From the NCBI RefSeq assembly GCF_964199755.1, contig NC_133930.1:29933571-29997570 (forward strand): DNA of 64,000 nt, read 5' to 3'. The DNA comes from Larus michahellis. Lineage: Eukaryota; Chordata; Aves; Charadriiformes; Laridae. The notes below the pieces were generated by a model. That model did no database searches. It saw nothing but the letters and a program-made list of their open reading frames with translations, and was not told the DNA's origin. How positions within the stretch are numbered: the first letter of the stretch is position 1; each line of letters starts with the position of its first letter. This document shows, piece by piece, positions 13,302-26,400 of this stretch. The position numbers were made by a program, and so were the translations under genes.

Positions 13302-15411
13302 GTTAAATCATTTTGTTCTTCAGCATCCCACCTGTAAAAAAGGGTTACGAACTCATTAAGCTAGAGGAATATGGTCCCATCCTTTTCTTGTGTGTCTCTC
13401 TTTCATATGCATGTTTGCTGCTGTAATGCATTGACTTGCTGAAGCACGTGCGAGATATGCCTATTTGCCCACAGTTTTTCTACTCCCACGAGCCACCTGA
13501 CACATAGCCATTTCTGGATATGTAGCCTGCTAAACACCCCAGGTATCACTGTTGGGCACATTAAGACTCAGGCTTATGGGTCATTACACGTAGGCAGAGC
13601 TGTGGTCTCTTTGTCCATACCCATAACATGTAGCGAACACAAAGCATTGAATTTATTTAATCTTGCAATGCAAGAGGGGTAAGTGAAAGTTGCATTATTT
13701 TGCATTTGCTGTGAGTTCAGAGCTTGTGCACAGCCAGCCTCCATGGCTCAGCTGGTGCCTATTGATCTCATACACCTTGGTAAGTTTGGCTGTGTCTGTA
13801 CCTTCAAGCTCATGTGCATTCAGCTCATAGAAAATACACCCAATGTTATTTGAGGAGCCTCTCTGCAATAGTGTTTCATCCTACTTAATGTTTATGCTAC
13901 CTTTTTTTCCCTATTAGCTCTGTCCTGCCCACTGTGGGACTAGCTAGCTCTTGCATAGGCTGGGAGATACCTGGTATGCAGAGGCAATTCCTGTTTTCTT
14001 TTCCTAAGTGTAAGAGCGCTTCATGCCCACATGTCCTGTCACTGGCAGCCTTTGATTCACTGTGGTACCTCCCTCCTCATTGTCTCAGTGTCTTTATATG
14101 TGTGTGAGGTGACCCATTGCCTGCATAGATTACTAGTGCCGCTCTCTTACTGCTGTCCATGCCTATGCAAAGGTTGCCTTGCCTCTTGCTGGGATTCCAG
14201 AAGAAAGATAGCTTGCATGTCCGTACCTTCTTCTGAAGACCTTCTTCTCTTTTTCCTTTCATGTAGTGGCTGCTGTATAGCAATTGCCTGACGCAGATCC
14301 AAATTAAGACAAAATAATCCAGGATATTGGACCTTGGTCTCTTTTTGCCTCTCAGGGACTGCATGGGCTAAACTCCTTGGATTGTGTATAGGGTTAACGC
14401 ACAGGGATAACTGGGGCTTGCTTCCACTCTCTGGTCCTCCACATGCCTCCTATGCCTCACTTCATTTCTTGTTACAGTGTGGCTTCTTCAAAATAGTGAA
14501 TCAATATTTTCTGGCTTTCCCTCTTACAGTTCATTGCAAGATCTTAGCCAAAAGACACTCCTTAAACAATACATGGTTGGGCTCAAGATTTAATAGAACA
14601 TGCATCAATACACAACAATATCTTTTTTTTTTGCTGCCTAGAGGTTTGAGGTCTTCCTACCACTGCTAGTTATAATCCTCTCATATTTATTTTGCTAGTC
14701 TTTAACTGTTTTAACTATTAACTGCTTTAACTATGTTAACTATTCTTTGTTGTGTTTTATTCTGCTATTCTTTAACACCATCTCTATAACAATACTCCTT
14801 GTAGTCTTCTGATAGTACCAAATGTGCAGTTTAGGGCAGAATTGAGAGAGTTTTTGGCTTTATAGCGGAATCATACCTTGAACACGCCTAGTGCCTAGTA
14901 AGAGCTGGTACTACACACAGAGATGCTAATGGACCTCACATGATGCAGGTTTAAGAGCCAGGGTAAGCTGCTTCAGACTTCGGCTGACTAGGTCCCATTG
15001 TGTTCCTTGTGGGTAATTCTGCCTCAGTATGCTTTTAGGGGACATCAGGACAGGGACATTTCCCTGCAAAAGCATCTAGGGACCAGATACAGTAAACACT
15101 GTGGGTTTATCTGTATAAAAGGACACAAGTTACAACAATCAGCAGAAGTTCACAGGGAGAGGGAGGAGATAGCATGGAGTGGAAGAAGTGCAAAGAGATA
15201 CTGACAAGGACACATTGATGCACAGCCAGCAATGGTAGCTCACATAGCTTGTCCGTGGTCCCTGGGCTCAGGTACGTTGCTGCCGCCACCAGGTACACCC
15301 CTTGGACATACATCACTGCTGTTGCCCTGGTTGACACAGCCTAACTGCTCAGGTACCAAGCTGCCAACTTAACCCCAGTCAGGTTTTGCAAGAGGACTAC
15401 ATAGTCCTCAT
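13302..15411. other. Possible intron or intergenic sequence
   Basis: If the two exon candidates are real, this lies in the intron between them. Short TTAACT-rich degenerate repeats occur at about 14698-14760. No other feature is supported. Confidence 0.4.
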
Positions 15412-15883
15412 TTGGATTCAGTGATCCTTATTGGTCCCTTCCAACTTGAGATAGTCCATGATTCTATGGATAGAAGAAGAAAGGTCAAAAACAGGCAATC
15501 AGTAACAGTGGAGAATGCTTTCCAATCAACTAGACAGTGCTCTGGATACTGGCTTCCCGAGAACAGTATTTTCACATGAGAAAACTATAATTAAAATGGA
15601 AGAGGATCATGAGAAGATGAGTCTTTGCAAGCCTTCATCTTAAGGAGTGCTGACTTTTCCCAGGATAGGGGACTCTATAACTGCAATGCTTTTTCACTGA
15701 GCAAATCAGCTACAGACTTGAGCGTGCTTGCTTTGTCTGGTTAAAAAAAAAAAAAGAGAGAATTTTTTAATTAAAATTACCTTAAAGAATTTATATGGCT
15801 CTGTAAGGCCTCAGTGGATTAGTTCCTACCTCACTAGAGGAACCGTTCATAGATCAGTAGTTTTTTAAGGTCAGGAAAGGCCT
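15412..15883 (+). repeat. Left arm of a ~470-bp inverted duplication
   Basis: This segment matches the reverse complement of 16941-17410 along its whole length. By eye there are six substitutions, all transitions, and a small length difference at the A-tract near 15740-15760. A run of roughly 300 bases starting near 15424 is identical. Its first ~60 bases are the 3' end of the CR1 whose full body lies at 17351-19450, but here the CR1 stops abruptly at 15412. This arm is therefore the copy and the right arm the source on that side. The inner end breaks off after 'ggaaaggcct'. Confidence 0.93.
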
Positions 15884-15960
15884 TCATAGTACAGACTTGT
15901 CCCTCTGCCTCTTGCCTGCATCTGGAGCTGGCTCTCTCTCTGCATTCTCTTTCCTTTTAG

Positions 15961-16040
15961 GTGAAGGCAACACTGAGGCATGGAGGCAGGGAACTGCACA
16001 GGCTCATGAGCTCCACCACAACATGTGAGCTGGAAGAGAC
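15961..16040 (+). CDS. Candidate internal exon, pairs with 13173-13301
   Basis: 80 bp preceded by a strong pyrimidine tract ending 'ttccttttag' and followed by a consensus donor 'gtgagt' at 16041. Read in phase 0 it gives VKATLRHGGRELHRLMSS and eight more residues ending CELEE, plus two bases of a further codon. The phase is what the exon candidate at 13173 requires, so the join is in frame. The gene is unknown. It lies inside the spacer of the inverted duplication, so any transcript would include a hairpin-forming intron sequence. Confidence 0.35.
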
Positions 16041-16904
16041 GTGAGTGGCTGGGTGACGCTTATTAGTCCGCCCCTCAATTATCCTCTCTTCCCGCTCAGC
16101 CTGCCCTTCCTAAGCACCCGCTGGGTGGCTGCAGCAGCTGGGTTGGCAAGTAGAAAAAAAATACAGAAATAGAGAAAGCAACAAGCAGGGAAGCATTTGT
16201 CCAGCAGCAGCATGGCACTCAGGGCTGAGAAAGCCTACCAGGGTGGAGGGTGCAAAGATGCCTGAAATGACAGAACAGGAAGGATCCTCTTGCTCACTGC
16301 TGCTTGCGTATAAGTCCAACTAACTGAGCTGGGTGGAGACAAGGAGACAAAGGGTAGAGTGATGGTTGCTTCAGCTCTGAGCAGATCTGGTATTTTGGCA
16401 AAGCTCTAGCTCAGGATTTGCTGGGGTTTTTTGTTTGGTGGGGTTTTTTTTGTTTTGGTTGGTTTGGTTTTGTTCTTTTTTTTTCTCTTGACAATCACTG
16501 TTTATAAAGAACTGGCGTGTGGAGAGGCAGACAGAACAGAATCCTAATTTTCCTACTCCCTGAGTCACCCCTCACAGTTTTAGCAGACACTGCAGCCAGT
16601 CAGTCTGCCTTCAGCCCTATTATGCTTTTTTGAGTGCCCTAATATGATACACAGGACATTAATAATTATTGCATTATTAATAATCACCATTAGCAGTATT
16701 TTCCACGTTGTCAACATAGCTGGAGAGGTCACTAGAGGTTAATGAAAGAGCATGGCTGGACGCTTTGAAACAAACCCTCAGGTAATTTTTCAGTGCAATT
16801 CCCTATGGATAGGTGAGCATGTTATTTCAATTCTCCAAGATGTTAAAGTAGTTTGAGCCACAGTTTTTAGCACAATGTCAGAATTACTGAGTGAATTTCT
16901 AGGG
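16041..16904. other. Spacer of the inverted duplication, no gene
   Basis: Non-coding sequence between the arms. It contains a T/G-rich low-complexity stretch at about 16421-16490 and an AT-rich patch with ATTAATAAT-like motifs near 16660-16685. No splice-flanked continuation of the exon candidate at 15961 was found here. Confidence 0.5.
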
Positions 16905-16978
16905 TCATTGTTCAAGTAGGTCAGAATAGATGATCTTACAGGCCTTTCCTGACCTTAAAAAACTACTAATCTATGAAC
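16905..16978 (+). mobile_element. Old LINE (CR1/L3-type) 3' tail
   Basis: 'ggtcagaatagatgatctt' followed by 'cctttcctgaccttaaa' and 'aatctatgaa' follows the order of the old amniote CR1/L3 3' terminus (agatgatc, ttcc-gacctt, ctatga). The inner breakpoint of the inverted duplication falls inside this tail at 16940/16941. Confidence 0.5.
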
Positions 16979-17410
16979 AGTTCCTCTAGTGAGGTAGGAA
17001 CTAATCCACTGAGGCCTTACAGAGCCATATAAATTCTTTAAAGTAATTTTAATTAAAAAATTCTCTTTTTTTTTTTTTTAACCAGACAAAGCGAGCACGC
17101 TCAAGTCTGTAGCTGATTTGCTCAGTGAAAAAGCATTGCAGTTATAGAGTCCCCTATCCTGGGAAAAGTCAGCACTCCTTAAGATGAAGGCTTGCAAAGA
17201 CTCATCTTCTCATGATCCTCTTCCATTTTAATTATAGTTTTCTCATGTGAAAATACTGTTCTCGGGAAGCCAGTATCCAGAGCACTGTCTAGTTGATTGG
17301 AAAGCATTCTCCACTGTTACTGATTGCCTGTTTTTGACCTTTCTTCTTCTATCCATAGAATCATGGACTATCTCAAGTTGGAAGGGACCAATAAGGATCA
17401 TTGAGTCCAA
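16941..17410 (-). repeat. Right arm of the ~470-bp inverted duplication
   Basis: Reverse complement of 15412-15883. On the outer side the sequence runs on into the body of a reverse-oriented CR1 (17351-19450), and on the inner side into an old LINE tail, so this arm is embedded in longer, continuous repeat structures. That marks it as the source copy. A T-tract (about 17069-17081) corresponds to the A-tract of the left arm. Confidence 0.93.
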
Positions 17411-19450
17411 TTCCCTGCTTCTCACAGGACTACCTAAAACTAAACCATATGACTAAGAGCACTGTCCAAATGCTCCTTGAACTCTGACAGGCTTGGTGCT
17501 GTGACCACTTCCCTGGGGAGCTTGTTCCAGTGACCAGCCACCCTCTCAGTGAAGAACCTTTTCCTAACATCCAGTCTTAACTTCTGTTGCAGCTTCATTC
17601 CATTTCTTCACATTCTATTGCTGGTCACCAGAGAGAGGAGATCAGCACCTCCCTCTCTGCTGCCCCCCTTGAGGAAGTTGTAGACTGCCAGTTGAGACTG
17701 CCCCTCAGCCTTCTTTTCTCCAAGCCAAGCAAACCAACTGACTTCAGCCACTCCTTGTATGTTTTACCCTTGAGGCCTTTCACCATCTTGGTTTCCCTCC
17801 TCTGGACATACGCTAAGAGTTTGAATTCCTTCTTACGCTGAGACACCCAAAACTGCACACAGTACTGGAGGTGGGGCCACACCAGTGCAGTGCCGAGTGG
17901 GACAATCACCTCCCTCTACCAGCCGGCTACGCTGTGCCTGATGAACCCCAGGACATGGTTGGCCCTTTTGGCTGCCAGGGCACACTTTTGACTCATATTC
18001 AACTTGCCATCAACCCAAACCCCCAGATCTCTTTCCATGCGGCTGCTCTCCAGCCTCTCATCCTCCAGTTTTTACATATAATCAGGATTACCCCATCCCA
18101 GGTGGAGAATCCTGCACTTGCTCTTGTTAAATTTCATATGGTTGGTGATTACAGATTTCTCTGTAAGGCCTCTCTGCCCTCAATGGAGTACAAAGTTCCT
18201 TGTAGTTTAGTATCATCGGCAAACGTACATTTTATTCCTGCATCCAGATCATTTATAAAAAGATTAAAGAGCACTTGCCCTAAAATTGAGCCCTGGGGAA
18301 CCCTGCTGTGTAACCCCATTTACTAAAACTCTTTGAGTTTGACCCATCAGCAAATTGCTCACCCAATGTATTGCGGACTTGTCTAGATATGTGCTGGACA
18401 TTCTGTCCAGAAGGATACTGTGACAGACAGTATCAAAAGCTTTGCTAAAATAAAACTTGGTCAACTAGATGGGTGACCTAGTCATAAAAGAAAATTAATT
18501 TGGTTAAGCAGGACCTTCCCCTCGTGAACTCATGCTGGCTATGACCATTGATTGCATTGTCTCTCAAGTGTTTTTCAGTAACTCCCAGAATAACCTTCTC
18601 CATAATTTTAACAGGCACTGAACTGAGACTGACAGGGCTGCAATTACCAGGGTCTTCCTTCTTACCCTTCTTGAAAATTGGGACAACATTTGCCAGCTTC
18701 CATTCAGGTGGGACCTCTCCAGAATCCCAAGACCATTGAAAAACAATGGAGAGAGGTCCCGCAATAACATTGGCCTACTCTTTCAGCACCCTGCAATGAA
18801 TCCCATCAGGCCCCATAGAGTTATCTGCATCCAGCTGGAGCATCAAGTCTTCAACAAGTTCAGGGCTGGCTGTGAGTTTATCATTCCCCCAGCCAGAGTC
18901 TCCCAATGCAGGGTTTGTAGGAGTCCCAGGGCCCATTATTGGTGTTGAAGACAGAGGCAAAGCAGGCATTAAACTTCTCTGCTTTGCCTACATCTCTATT
19001 TATGAGGTGAATGACCTCATCAAGTAATGGACCAGTGTTATCTCTGGTCCTCCTTTTGCTGTTAACATATTTTAAAAAGCCCTTTTTTTTGTCTTTCACA
19101 GTGCTGGCCAGCTTGAACTCTAATTGAGCTTTGGCCACACAAATTTTCTCCCTGCAGAGGTGAACAGCATCTCTGTTGTCCTCCTGTGTTGCCTGTCCTT
19201 GCTTCCAGTGTCCATACACTTTCCTTGTCCACCTAAGTTCTAGAATAACATCCCTGCTCAGCCAAGCCAGCCTTCTGCCCCACTTGCTTGGCTTCTGACA
19301 CTTTGGAATTGCCTGCTCCTGAACTCTTAAGAGATGGCTCTTAAGAAGTGACCAGCATTCATGGACCCCAGTACCTTCAAAAGCAGGTTCCTAGGGGACC
19401 TTGCTACCTAGCTCTTTCAGAAGCCTGAAGTTTGCTCCTCCCCATACAAG
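17351..19450 (-). mobile_element. CR1 LINE, reverse orientation, ~2.1 kb, decayed
   Basis: On the - strand this reads from the linker between endonuclease and RT (a KVP..., ELRWTRKVYGHWKQGQAT region near 19180-19450; VKDKKKGFLKYVNSKRRTRDN near 19040-19105; DNSMGPDGIHCRVLKE near 18775-18822) through the RT (FSKAFDTVCHSILLD near 18415-18460) to the C-terminal region ([11 protein letters not shown] near 17845-17877) and the 3' tail ending 'catgattctatggat' at 17351. Stops and frameshifts break it into several pieces. The 5' end is truncated at about 19450. It differs in subfamily and is older than the copies at 4588 and 51742. Confidence 0.9.
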
Positions 19451-21990
19451 AAGATGTTATGCAATTCCTATTAATGGCACTTACAAAGATTAGCAGCACA
19501 CTGAATAAGGTAGCTAAGGAAAAAAAAAAGGGGGGGAATGTCTTTTCTGCCCACTTCATTTTCTTATCTATCTAGGCTGAGAGTCTAGCAGCTCAGAGCC
19601 AAGCTTCATTCCAAAGTGAAGAACATTAAAAAAAGCAATTTTGTTTTACCTATTCTGTCAGTTAGAGGCAAGTTTGAGCAGAGCGTACCAGGTGCCTGAG
19701 AGCTTCATTCCCAAGAATATCTAGGGCAAAGCTATTAGTCTGAGCAGAAGCAAAGCTAGCAGTCTTTCTTGCTTTGCTTAGTAGTGATGTCCAAGATCTT
19801 AGTCCAGGTGCATGAGGTGTTGACATGTGACAGTCATGAAGTTCACCCTACAGAAGCACCCGCTACTGCTGTATGGTGTGAGAAATAATGTCTTGAGTAG
19901 TGAGCAATAAGCCTTACTGGGTACTTCTCAGAAGTGAGAACAGGGAGCCTGATAAAAACAAAATGAAGTGCTACAGTGGAGGATGGCAAGACGAATATGA
20001 TTATAGCCTAGCCTGAATCTTGATTAAGAAACATTCAAGAGTTTGTGGTAGCAAAACAATGGCACTGCAGACTACTATTTTTCTTATGTCTGAATCAGTT
20101 TGCTTAGGAGAAAGAAACAGCCTTGAAATTGGACATTAATTTGCGTTAAGGTTGCTAACAAAGGATTCAGCATGGCATTGTTTAATGTTCAAAGCAAACG
20201 GCAAAGCAGATTGGTATCTGTAATAAGGCACTGACAATCCCTATTAATAGGGGCCTTGCCTTTTTGGCATCACGAAAGAGAATGGGCAGTGGAGACAAAT
20301 TCAGGAAGCAAAACATTTTCAAGTGCGGCTAAATATGAATTGGCAGGCCTTAAATAGTGTGACCTGAAGAAACCTTGCACTGTTCAGCCTGATGCACCCA
20401 GTGTGATGGAGCCTTAGAACAAAAGTATTGCAAAATGCTCAGCTATGATGTCTTCCTGTTTGTCAAGAGTTAGTAAATATAAATATAAAAGCTACAATTG
20501 GGGGTAGGGAAAAGGGGGAAAAGTATGGCTGATTCTCATGGCAACAGCAATTGCTTCAGATAGGACACCACCAAACCAACAGTATTAGGGTTTTCAGGCG
20601 CAAGAGCACGAGATTAATGACACAAGAACAGGAGCTTAAGGACAACAAAGGAAAAACATTGCTGCAGAGGCTCTGGGATACACTGTCCCGGTCGCTTGCG
20701 TGAAAGGGTAGGGAGCTGTGAGTGGAAGGCAGGCTACAGGATTACAGATGGAAGGTTTTCCAGACGAGCGAGGGTTTTGCCAAAGCTAGCAGCTTTCTAG
20801 TGCCTTGTCCCTTCCTGCCCCAGACCGGATACAGGTGGAATAATGAGCTGGAGTTAAGAAGCTGTAACTCAGGGACTAAGAGCATGCCAAAGCAGCCGTC
20901 CCTTTACTGTGTATATCTTCTGCTTTATGGGAGCTCTAGCTCAGCTGAAGTGCTCCCAGTGACTAAGGGAAGTAAGCTGGCTTTCAGGGTGCTCATTGTC
21001 ACTAAAGATGCTTGCACCAGCTCAACCAGAGATGAGGATGAAATCTCCATCAAAACCAAGAGAAAGCATCTCTCCTGTACTACTAGGTACCTAGTGTGGC
21101 TTTATGCTGTTAAACATGCCCTGCAAGAGAAACAAGAGCGGCCTTTATTCTGTTTCTCAGCAGCTCATGAAGACTTTGAAGTGAAGTAGCATGCTGGAAA
21201 CCCCTTCACACCCCTGCTCTTCACTTCCACTGTGTCCAGAGGGGCATGAGACCTGCACTCCCATAGCACAGCCAAAGCTTCAGGAACAGACTGAGACTTT
21301 CCTCAGCCCTTAACCAGATGGAGGTATTCTAACTGGGAATAAAAAGGGACAACTTCTATTTGCTCACCATTGGAAAACATTGTAAGAGCTGCTGTAGTGA
21401 ATTCCTACCCAGTATCTGCATATCAATTATTAATTATTTTCATTAAGGAAAACCAAGACATGCTATACTCACGTAGATGAAAGAAATCTGTAATGTTCTC
21501 TCTCTCCCCCTTTCTCTCCCCCTTCTGCCCCTCATATATTTTCATTTTGAGATTATCCTTTATCCATACATACTTGAATTAGGAAAATGTATGGATTTTA
21601 TTAGCAATAAAACTTTAGGGGTTTTTTTCCACTACTGATTTTTCATAGATTTATGGATCCATAATCATTCACGTCACAGCCTGAGGGAGATGAGGCTGGA
21701 ACGGGATAATAGCCCTTAAATCCCCTTCTCTAAGCACTCAGATCTTCCCTGTCAGCAAGATTAAAACGGTCAACAGCAGTCTTCATGTGTCTATATCCCA
21801 CACGGAGCTTTCACAACAACTGGAGTGGTGGCTGGCAGGGAGAAAAACGCAAACCCGCTGCTGTGCATGATACTACTGAGATAAAGAGAGAAGAAAACAG
21901 GATTGTCAGCCTTTGTAGTGTTGGAAAGGACTGGTGTTAATTCCTTGACCAGGTGAATGCAAAGAAGGGAGAAGAGTAAGGAAAAATAGT
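19451..21990. other. KCNV2 upstream region, no gene recognised
   Basis: Contains a short A/G homopolymer junction near 19520-19537, a CT-rich tract at about 21498-21530 and possible KCNV2 5' UTR or promoter sequence near the right end. No TATA box or clear CRX-type site (TAATCC/GGATTA) was found in the last kilobase. A 155-codon frame at 20722-21189 (+) has no recognisable domain. Any 5' non-coding KCNV2 exon cannot be placed from sequence alone. Confidence 0.4.
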
Positions 21991-23430
21991 ATGTTCCAGT
22001 TTAACATGCAGCGACAGTTTCCTTTCCTAAAACATAAAGGCAGAGAGAGGGAAGCACCAAATGTCCTCCCACAGCCCGACACGGGAAAGGATAATGAAGG
22101 CAGGCACGTAGACAAGCAGAGCGGCATTTCTGCTACTGCTCGATTGAACTCCCAGCCCTTACTGCTCCTGGGACCTGAGGGGAATTACAACTATTATGTG
22201 GACGATGAAGATGAGGAAGAAGAAGAGAAAGAACAAGGAAAATGGCCAGGCGGAGACATATTTGAGGGCGAAAACAAGCTCTCATCATCTATTCCTTGCT
22301 CCCCTGCCCTTTTGTCTGGAGCGCCAGCCACAGCTTCCACTTCATCCATCCTGAACATCAATGTTGGTGGCCAAAGCTACCGCCTCACCTACCAGGCAGT
22401 GGCCATCTATCCCAAGACCCGCCTGGGACGCCTGGCTACCTCCACTGACCGTCGCTGCCAGCTGGGCCTGTGCGATGACTACGCTGCCCACGTAGATGAG
22501 TATTTCTTTGACCGGGACCCAGCCGTCTTCCAGCTGGTGTACAACTTCTATGCCTCGGGGGTGCTGCGGGTGCGGGACGAGCTGTGTCCTCGTAGCTTCC
22601 TGGAGGAGCTGAGTTACTGGGGTGTGCGGCTCAAATACACACCTCGCTGTTGCCGCATCTGCTTCGAGGAGCGCCGTGACGAGCTGAGCGAGCAGCTGAA
22701 GGTCCAGCGTGAGCTGCGCTCCCAGGCAGAGGGTCAGGAGAACGAACAGCTCTTCCACCATATGCGCTACTACGGTCCCCAGCGCTGGCGCCTCTGGAAC
22801 CTCATGGAGAAGCCCTTCTCCTCTGTCACTGCCAAGGTGATGGCAGTGGCCTCCAGCTTCTTTGTGCTTATCTCCGTGGTGGCCCTGGCACTCAACACAG
22901 TGGACGAGATGCATCAGGTAGACCGGAAGAGCGGGGAGAGCCGGCCTGTCTTGGAGCACATTGAGACCCTGTGCATCGCATTCTTCACACTGGAGTACCT
23001 GCTGCGCTTGGTCTCTACCCCAGACCTGCGCCGCTTTGCCAGCAGCGCCCTCAATGCTGTAGACCTCATTGCCATCCTGCCCCTCTACCTGCAGCTGCTG
23101 CTCGAATGTTTTGCTGATGATGACCAGCCCCGAGGTCGGGGGTCTCAACATGAGCACGATATCGAGAAGGTGGGACGCGTGGGCAAGGTGGGACAAGTGC
23201 TTCGCATCATGCGCCTCATGCGCATCTTCCGCATCCTCAAGCTGGCCCGCCACTCCACAGGGCTGCGTGCCTTTGGCTTTACCTTGCGCCAGTGCTACCA
23301 GCAGGTGGGCTGCCTTTTGCTCTTCATTGCCATGGGCATCTTCGCCTTCTCTGCCATGGTCTACACCGTGGAGCATGATGTGTCCAGTACCAACTTCACC
23401 AGCATCCCGCATGCTTGGTGGTGGGCTGCC
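21991..23430 (+). CDS. KCNV2: KCNV2 (Kv8.2) exon 1, residues 1-480
   Basis: Silent/modifier voltage-gated potassium-channel subunit. In vertebrates Kv8.2 makes no channel alone but joins Kv2 subunits in photoreceptors and shifts their gating; human loss causes cone dystrophy with supernormal rod response. The ATG at 21991 is the first after an in-frame stop at 21946; a second ATG at 22006 is possible. Layout: divergent N terminus with conserved EGNYNYY (63-69) and an acidic run (71-82), T1 tetramerisation domain (about 120-225), S1 (283-303), S2 (322-343), S3 (353-373), S4 with R405, R408, R411, R414, K417 and R420, S5 (437-458) and pore helix WWWAA. In the T1 zinc motif H-X5-C-X20-CC, C199 and C220/C221 are kept but the histidine position is R193. 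The exon ends GCC|GTAAGT after A480. It is much more GC-rich than its surroundings. Confidence 0.97.
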
Positions 23431-26400
23431 GTAAGTAAACACATCTCACCTTGCTGGGTAGCCAGAGACCCTCCCTCCCTTCCCCTCCCCTTCCTTGCTA
23501 GAGTCGCTGATAGTCTTGAAAACAGCAGGCTCAGATCAGTGAACATCTGCTCTGAATTCTGAGCTTACAGGACGTATGCACTCACTCACGCACACACACA
23601 CATGCACTCATTCATCTCTCTTGTAAGCTTAAATCAAGGCTTAATCAGGCAGACAGTGTTGAAATTCCCATCTGACCAAATGCAGACAGCACTTGCACTT
23701 TTAAAGAAGTGGGCAAAGAGACAGGAAAGAAAAGCATTTCCCCGTTTAATCCCATTGCCAGTGTTGTGCAAAAAAAAAAAAAAAAAAAAAAAAAAAGCTT
23801 GCATCAGGCTAGCTGGTTGCAGGTGAACACAGGATTTTAATTCTTGTTCTTTTTGCAGATCTACTGTGATCCATCATACAACTGCAAGATGGTAAGACTA
23901 TTAGCTATAGGCTGGTCACTCAAATTTGCAAAGCCAAAGCTCTCACAGAGGTTTGGTTGTTAAAAATGCATTAGGACCAACACAAGTTTTTTTACACAAG
24001 AGATTGTGTTCTGTTCCTTAGGTGGCACATGTAAAGCACACATCTGTGCACACAAAAAACATTGGTGGTTATTTATACCATGCCAGACTTGCAGAGGAAT
24101 AAATACAAAAAAGAAGCAGAATGGCTCAAGGGGTTGATAAGGGGATAAACTGCCTTCTACATCTAGGTCACTGGTTTGAATCCCACATCAGTCAGTACTG
24201 AGAGCTGGTTAATGTCACCTTGAATCTTTTTTTGCAAGCTATACCAGAAAGAGTGTGATTTTAGCTCCATCCCAAACACTTGGAGTGAAGGTAACTGGCT
24301 GCCTTTCAGCTGAAAAGCCTCAGAAATGAAGAGAGAATGACCTCGTTTCTAGAGATTGCCACTGGGTTAGCGCTGTAAGGCATTTGGGCATGTCTCCTTG
24401 AGAGGTCTGAACTGTCACTGACCTGTACTATACTGTGTTATGTGAAGGGGTGTTTTTGAGGCAGCATTTTCCAGGCTGTTGGGTTCACATCTTTCAGGAG
24501 CATGAAGACTTAGCAGGGAACACAGAGGTGTGAGAGTTTAAAGTCCTCCACCTTGCTTAAATGCTTCCTGGCTTTGGCAACGTCCTGGCAGAACTGTTCC
24601 AGCATCCCAAGCTTGGAATTCAACTCTAAAAGGTTTGGGAAGCAGTTCAACTCCAGAATTGAATCGCATTAACACCCAAGGAAAGACATAGATTCACTTA
24701 CAGAAGGGTAAGCAATACTTCCCAAACTATTGTGAGATCAAAATGGTAGTTATATCCTTCAAGGTGAGCTGTGGGGACAAAAGAAACACTTCTGGGTTTA
24801 TCAAGGCTAGCAGACAATGTAGAGGGAGCTGCAGGCTGTAAGCAAATGCTTACCCGATAATCTTCATGTGCAAGTATGGCAGTTTCAAAATTATAATTTT
24901 TACAGTGTTTTGGTAGGGAAGGGGGTGGTTTTATCAAGGGCATTGGGGAGAGGGGGAAGTTGATCCCTGCCTGTGCTGCTGCCTGCAGCCCCTCAGAGCT
25001 GGAAAACAACAGCTCTGTTATGCTGCTGAAGATGTGTGTATCTATAGCAGCCTTTATCAAATCAGAGGGTAGCTAGATGTTGCAGGTGCTGACAGAAGGC
25101 AAAGGGCCCGTATCTTGGCTGTTCATAACTCTAAGGCTTGTTCCAGTCTGTCATCATGTACATGTCGTTTCACAGCATCTTATGGTGGGCTCCATAATCC
25201 ATGTTTATGGAAGAGGCACAGGAGCACTTCTGACCCCCTGGGGCTGGCTACGTCCCAGTCGCTTCCCTGGGGAAGGAAGCCCATGCAAATGGTCTGGAAA
25301 GGAGTCAGAAGATCTGCTTATGCTGGTTGACCAGCATAGGCACTGGATGCACCAAGCTGTGTATGGGGCCCACAAGACAGCAACTGCAACCCATCCAAGG
25401 TCACTTCTCCTGGCCAGAATGCCTGGAAGCCCACAGCCTAGACTTTTGGTTCAGCAACAGCTGATGAGATGTGGTAGTTTCCCATACATATGTTCATAGT
25501 GATTCAGTGCATCGCAGAAAACCTGGCCCTACAGACAGATGTAGGCATTTATATATGTACATGCATACATACATGTGCTGAATATCTTTTAAGCTGGGGC
25601 ACGGGAAGGAGGGAAAAATCAGAGCATAAAGGAAAGGGTTGTGTAACATCAACTTCACAGTGATATACATAGGTTATGAAAAAATTCGTGCTTCATACAT
25701 TGCTAAAATAAGGACATTAGCCTTATATTTTGTTTTGTGAACATGCAGGATATATGCAAAATCTTTAGGGCTCATTTCTGCAAGCTGGTGACACCATGAT
25801 AATTTAGATTCTCCTAAGAAACCTGTATGACTAGGATTACATGAAAAAGGCCTTTTTAGCTGATCAAGTGTCTCCAAAAGAGGAGCTGTAGCATGCACAT
25901 TGCAATTCCAAGGCAAAAAACTCTTTTTAAAGCCTATTCATTCTTTAAGAGTGAAAATTAAGATATCCAGATCGCTCTAATTTCATTAAAATCCAGCAGC
26001 ATTCGTGGTCTCTCACATGCAGGAGAAGTATCCCTCCCAAATGGCCACAGGTGATGTAGAAGACTATGCCAGTGGAACAGAAACTTACCACAGGATAATG
26101 GTTTTGTTCTGGCTGGTAGAGATAAACATCTTGCCTTCATCTCAGTATTTATTTTTGGAGATATTTATCCTGTATTATCATTCAAATCCAGTGACTTAAT
26201 TTCCATTAAACCAAGTGACTAATCCTTTTTATTCCGCAGGAAGCACCAGGTGCATCCTACAAATGTGCTTACCCAGTGCTGTCTCATGTACCCTAATGCT
26301 TTCTTCATTTGAAATAACATTTTATTTAGCATGTTAGAGGATGACAGGCTGCCTGCTGCGACCTTCCAAAGACTTATTTCAGTGCTAGAGCCACAAGGGC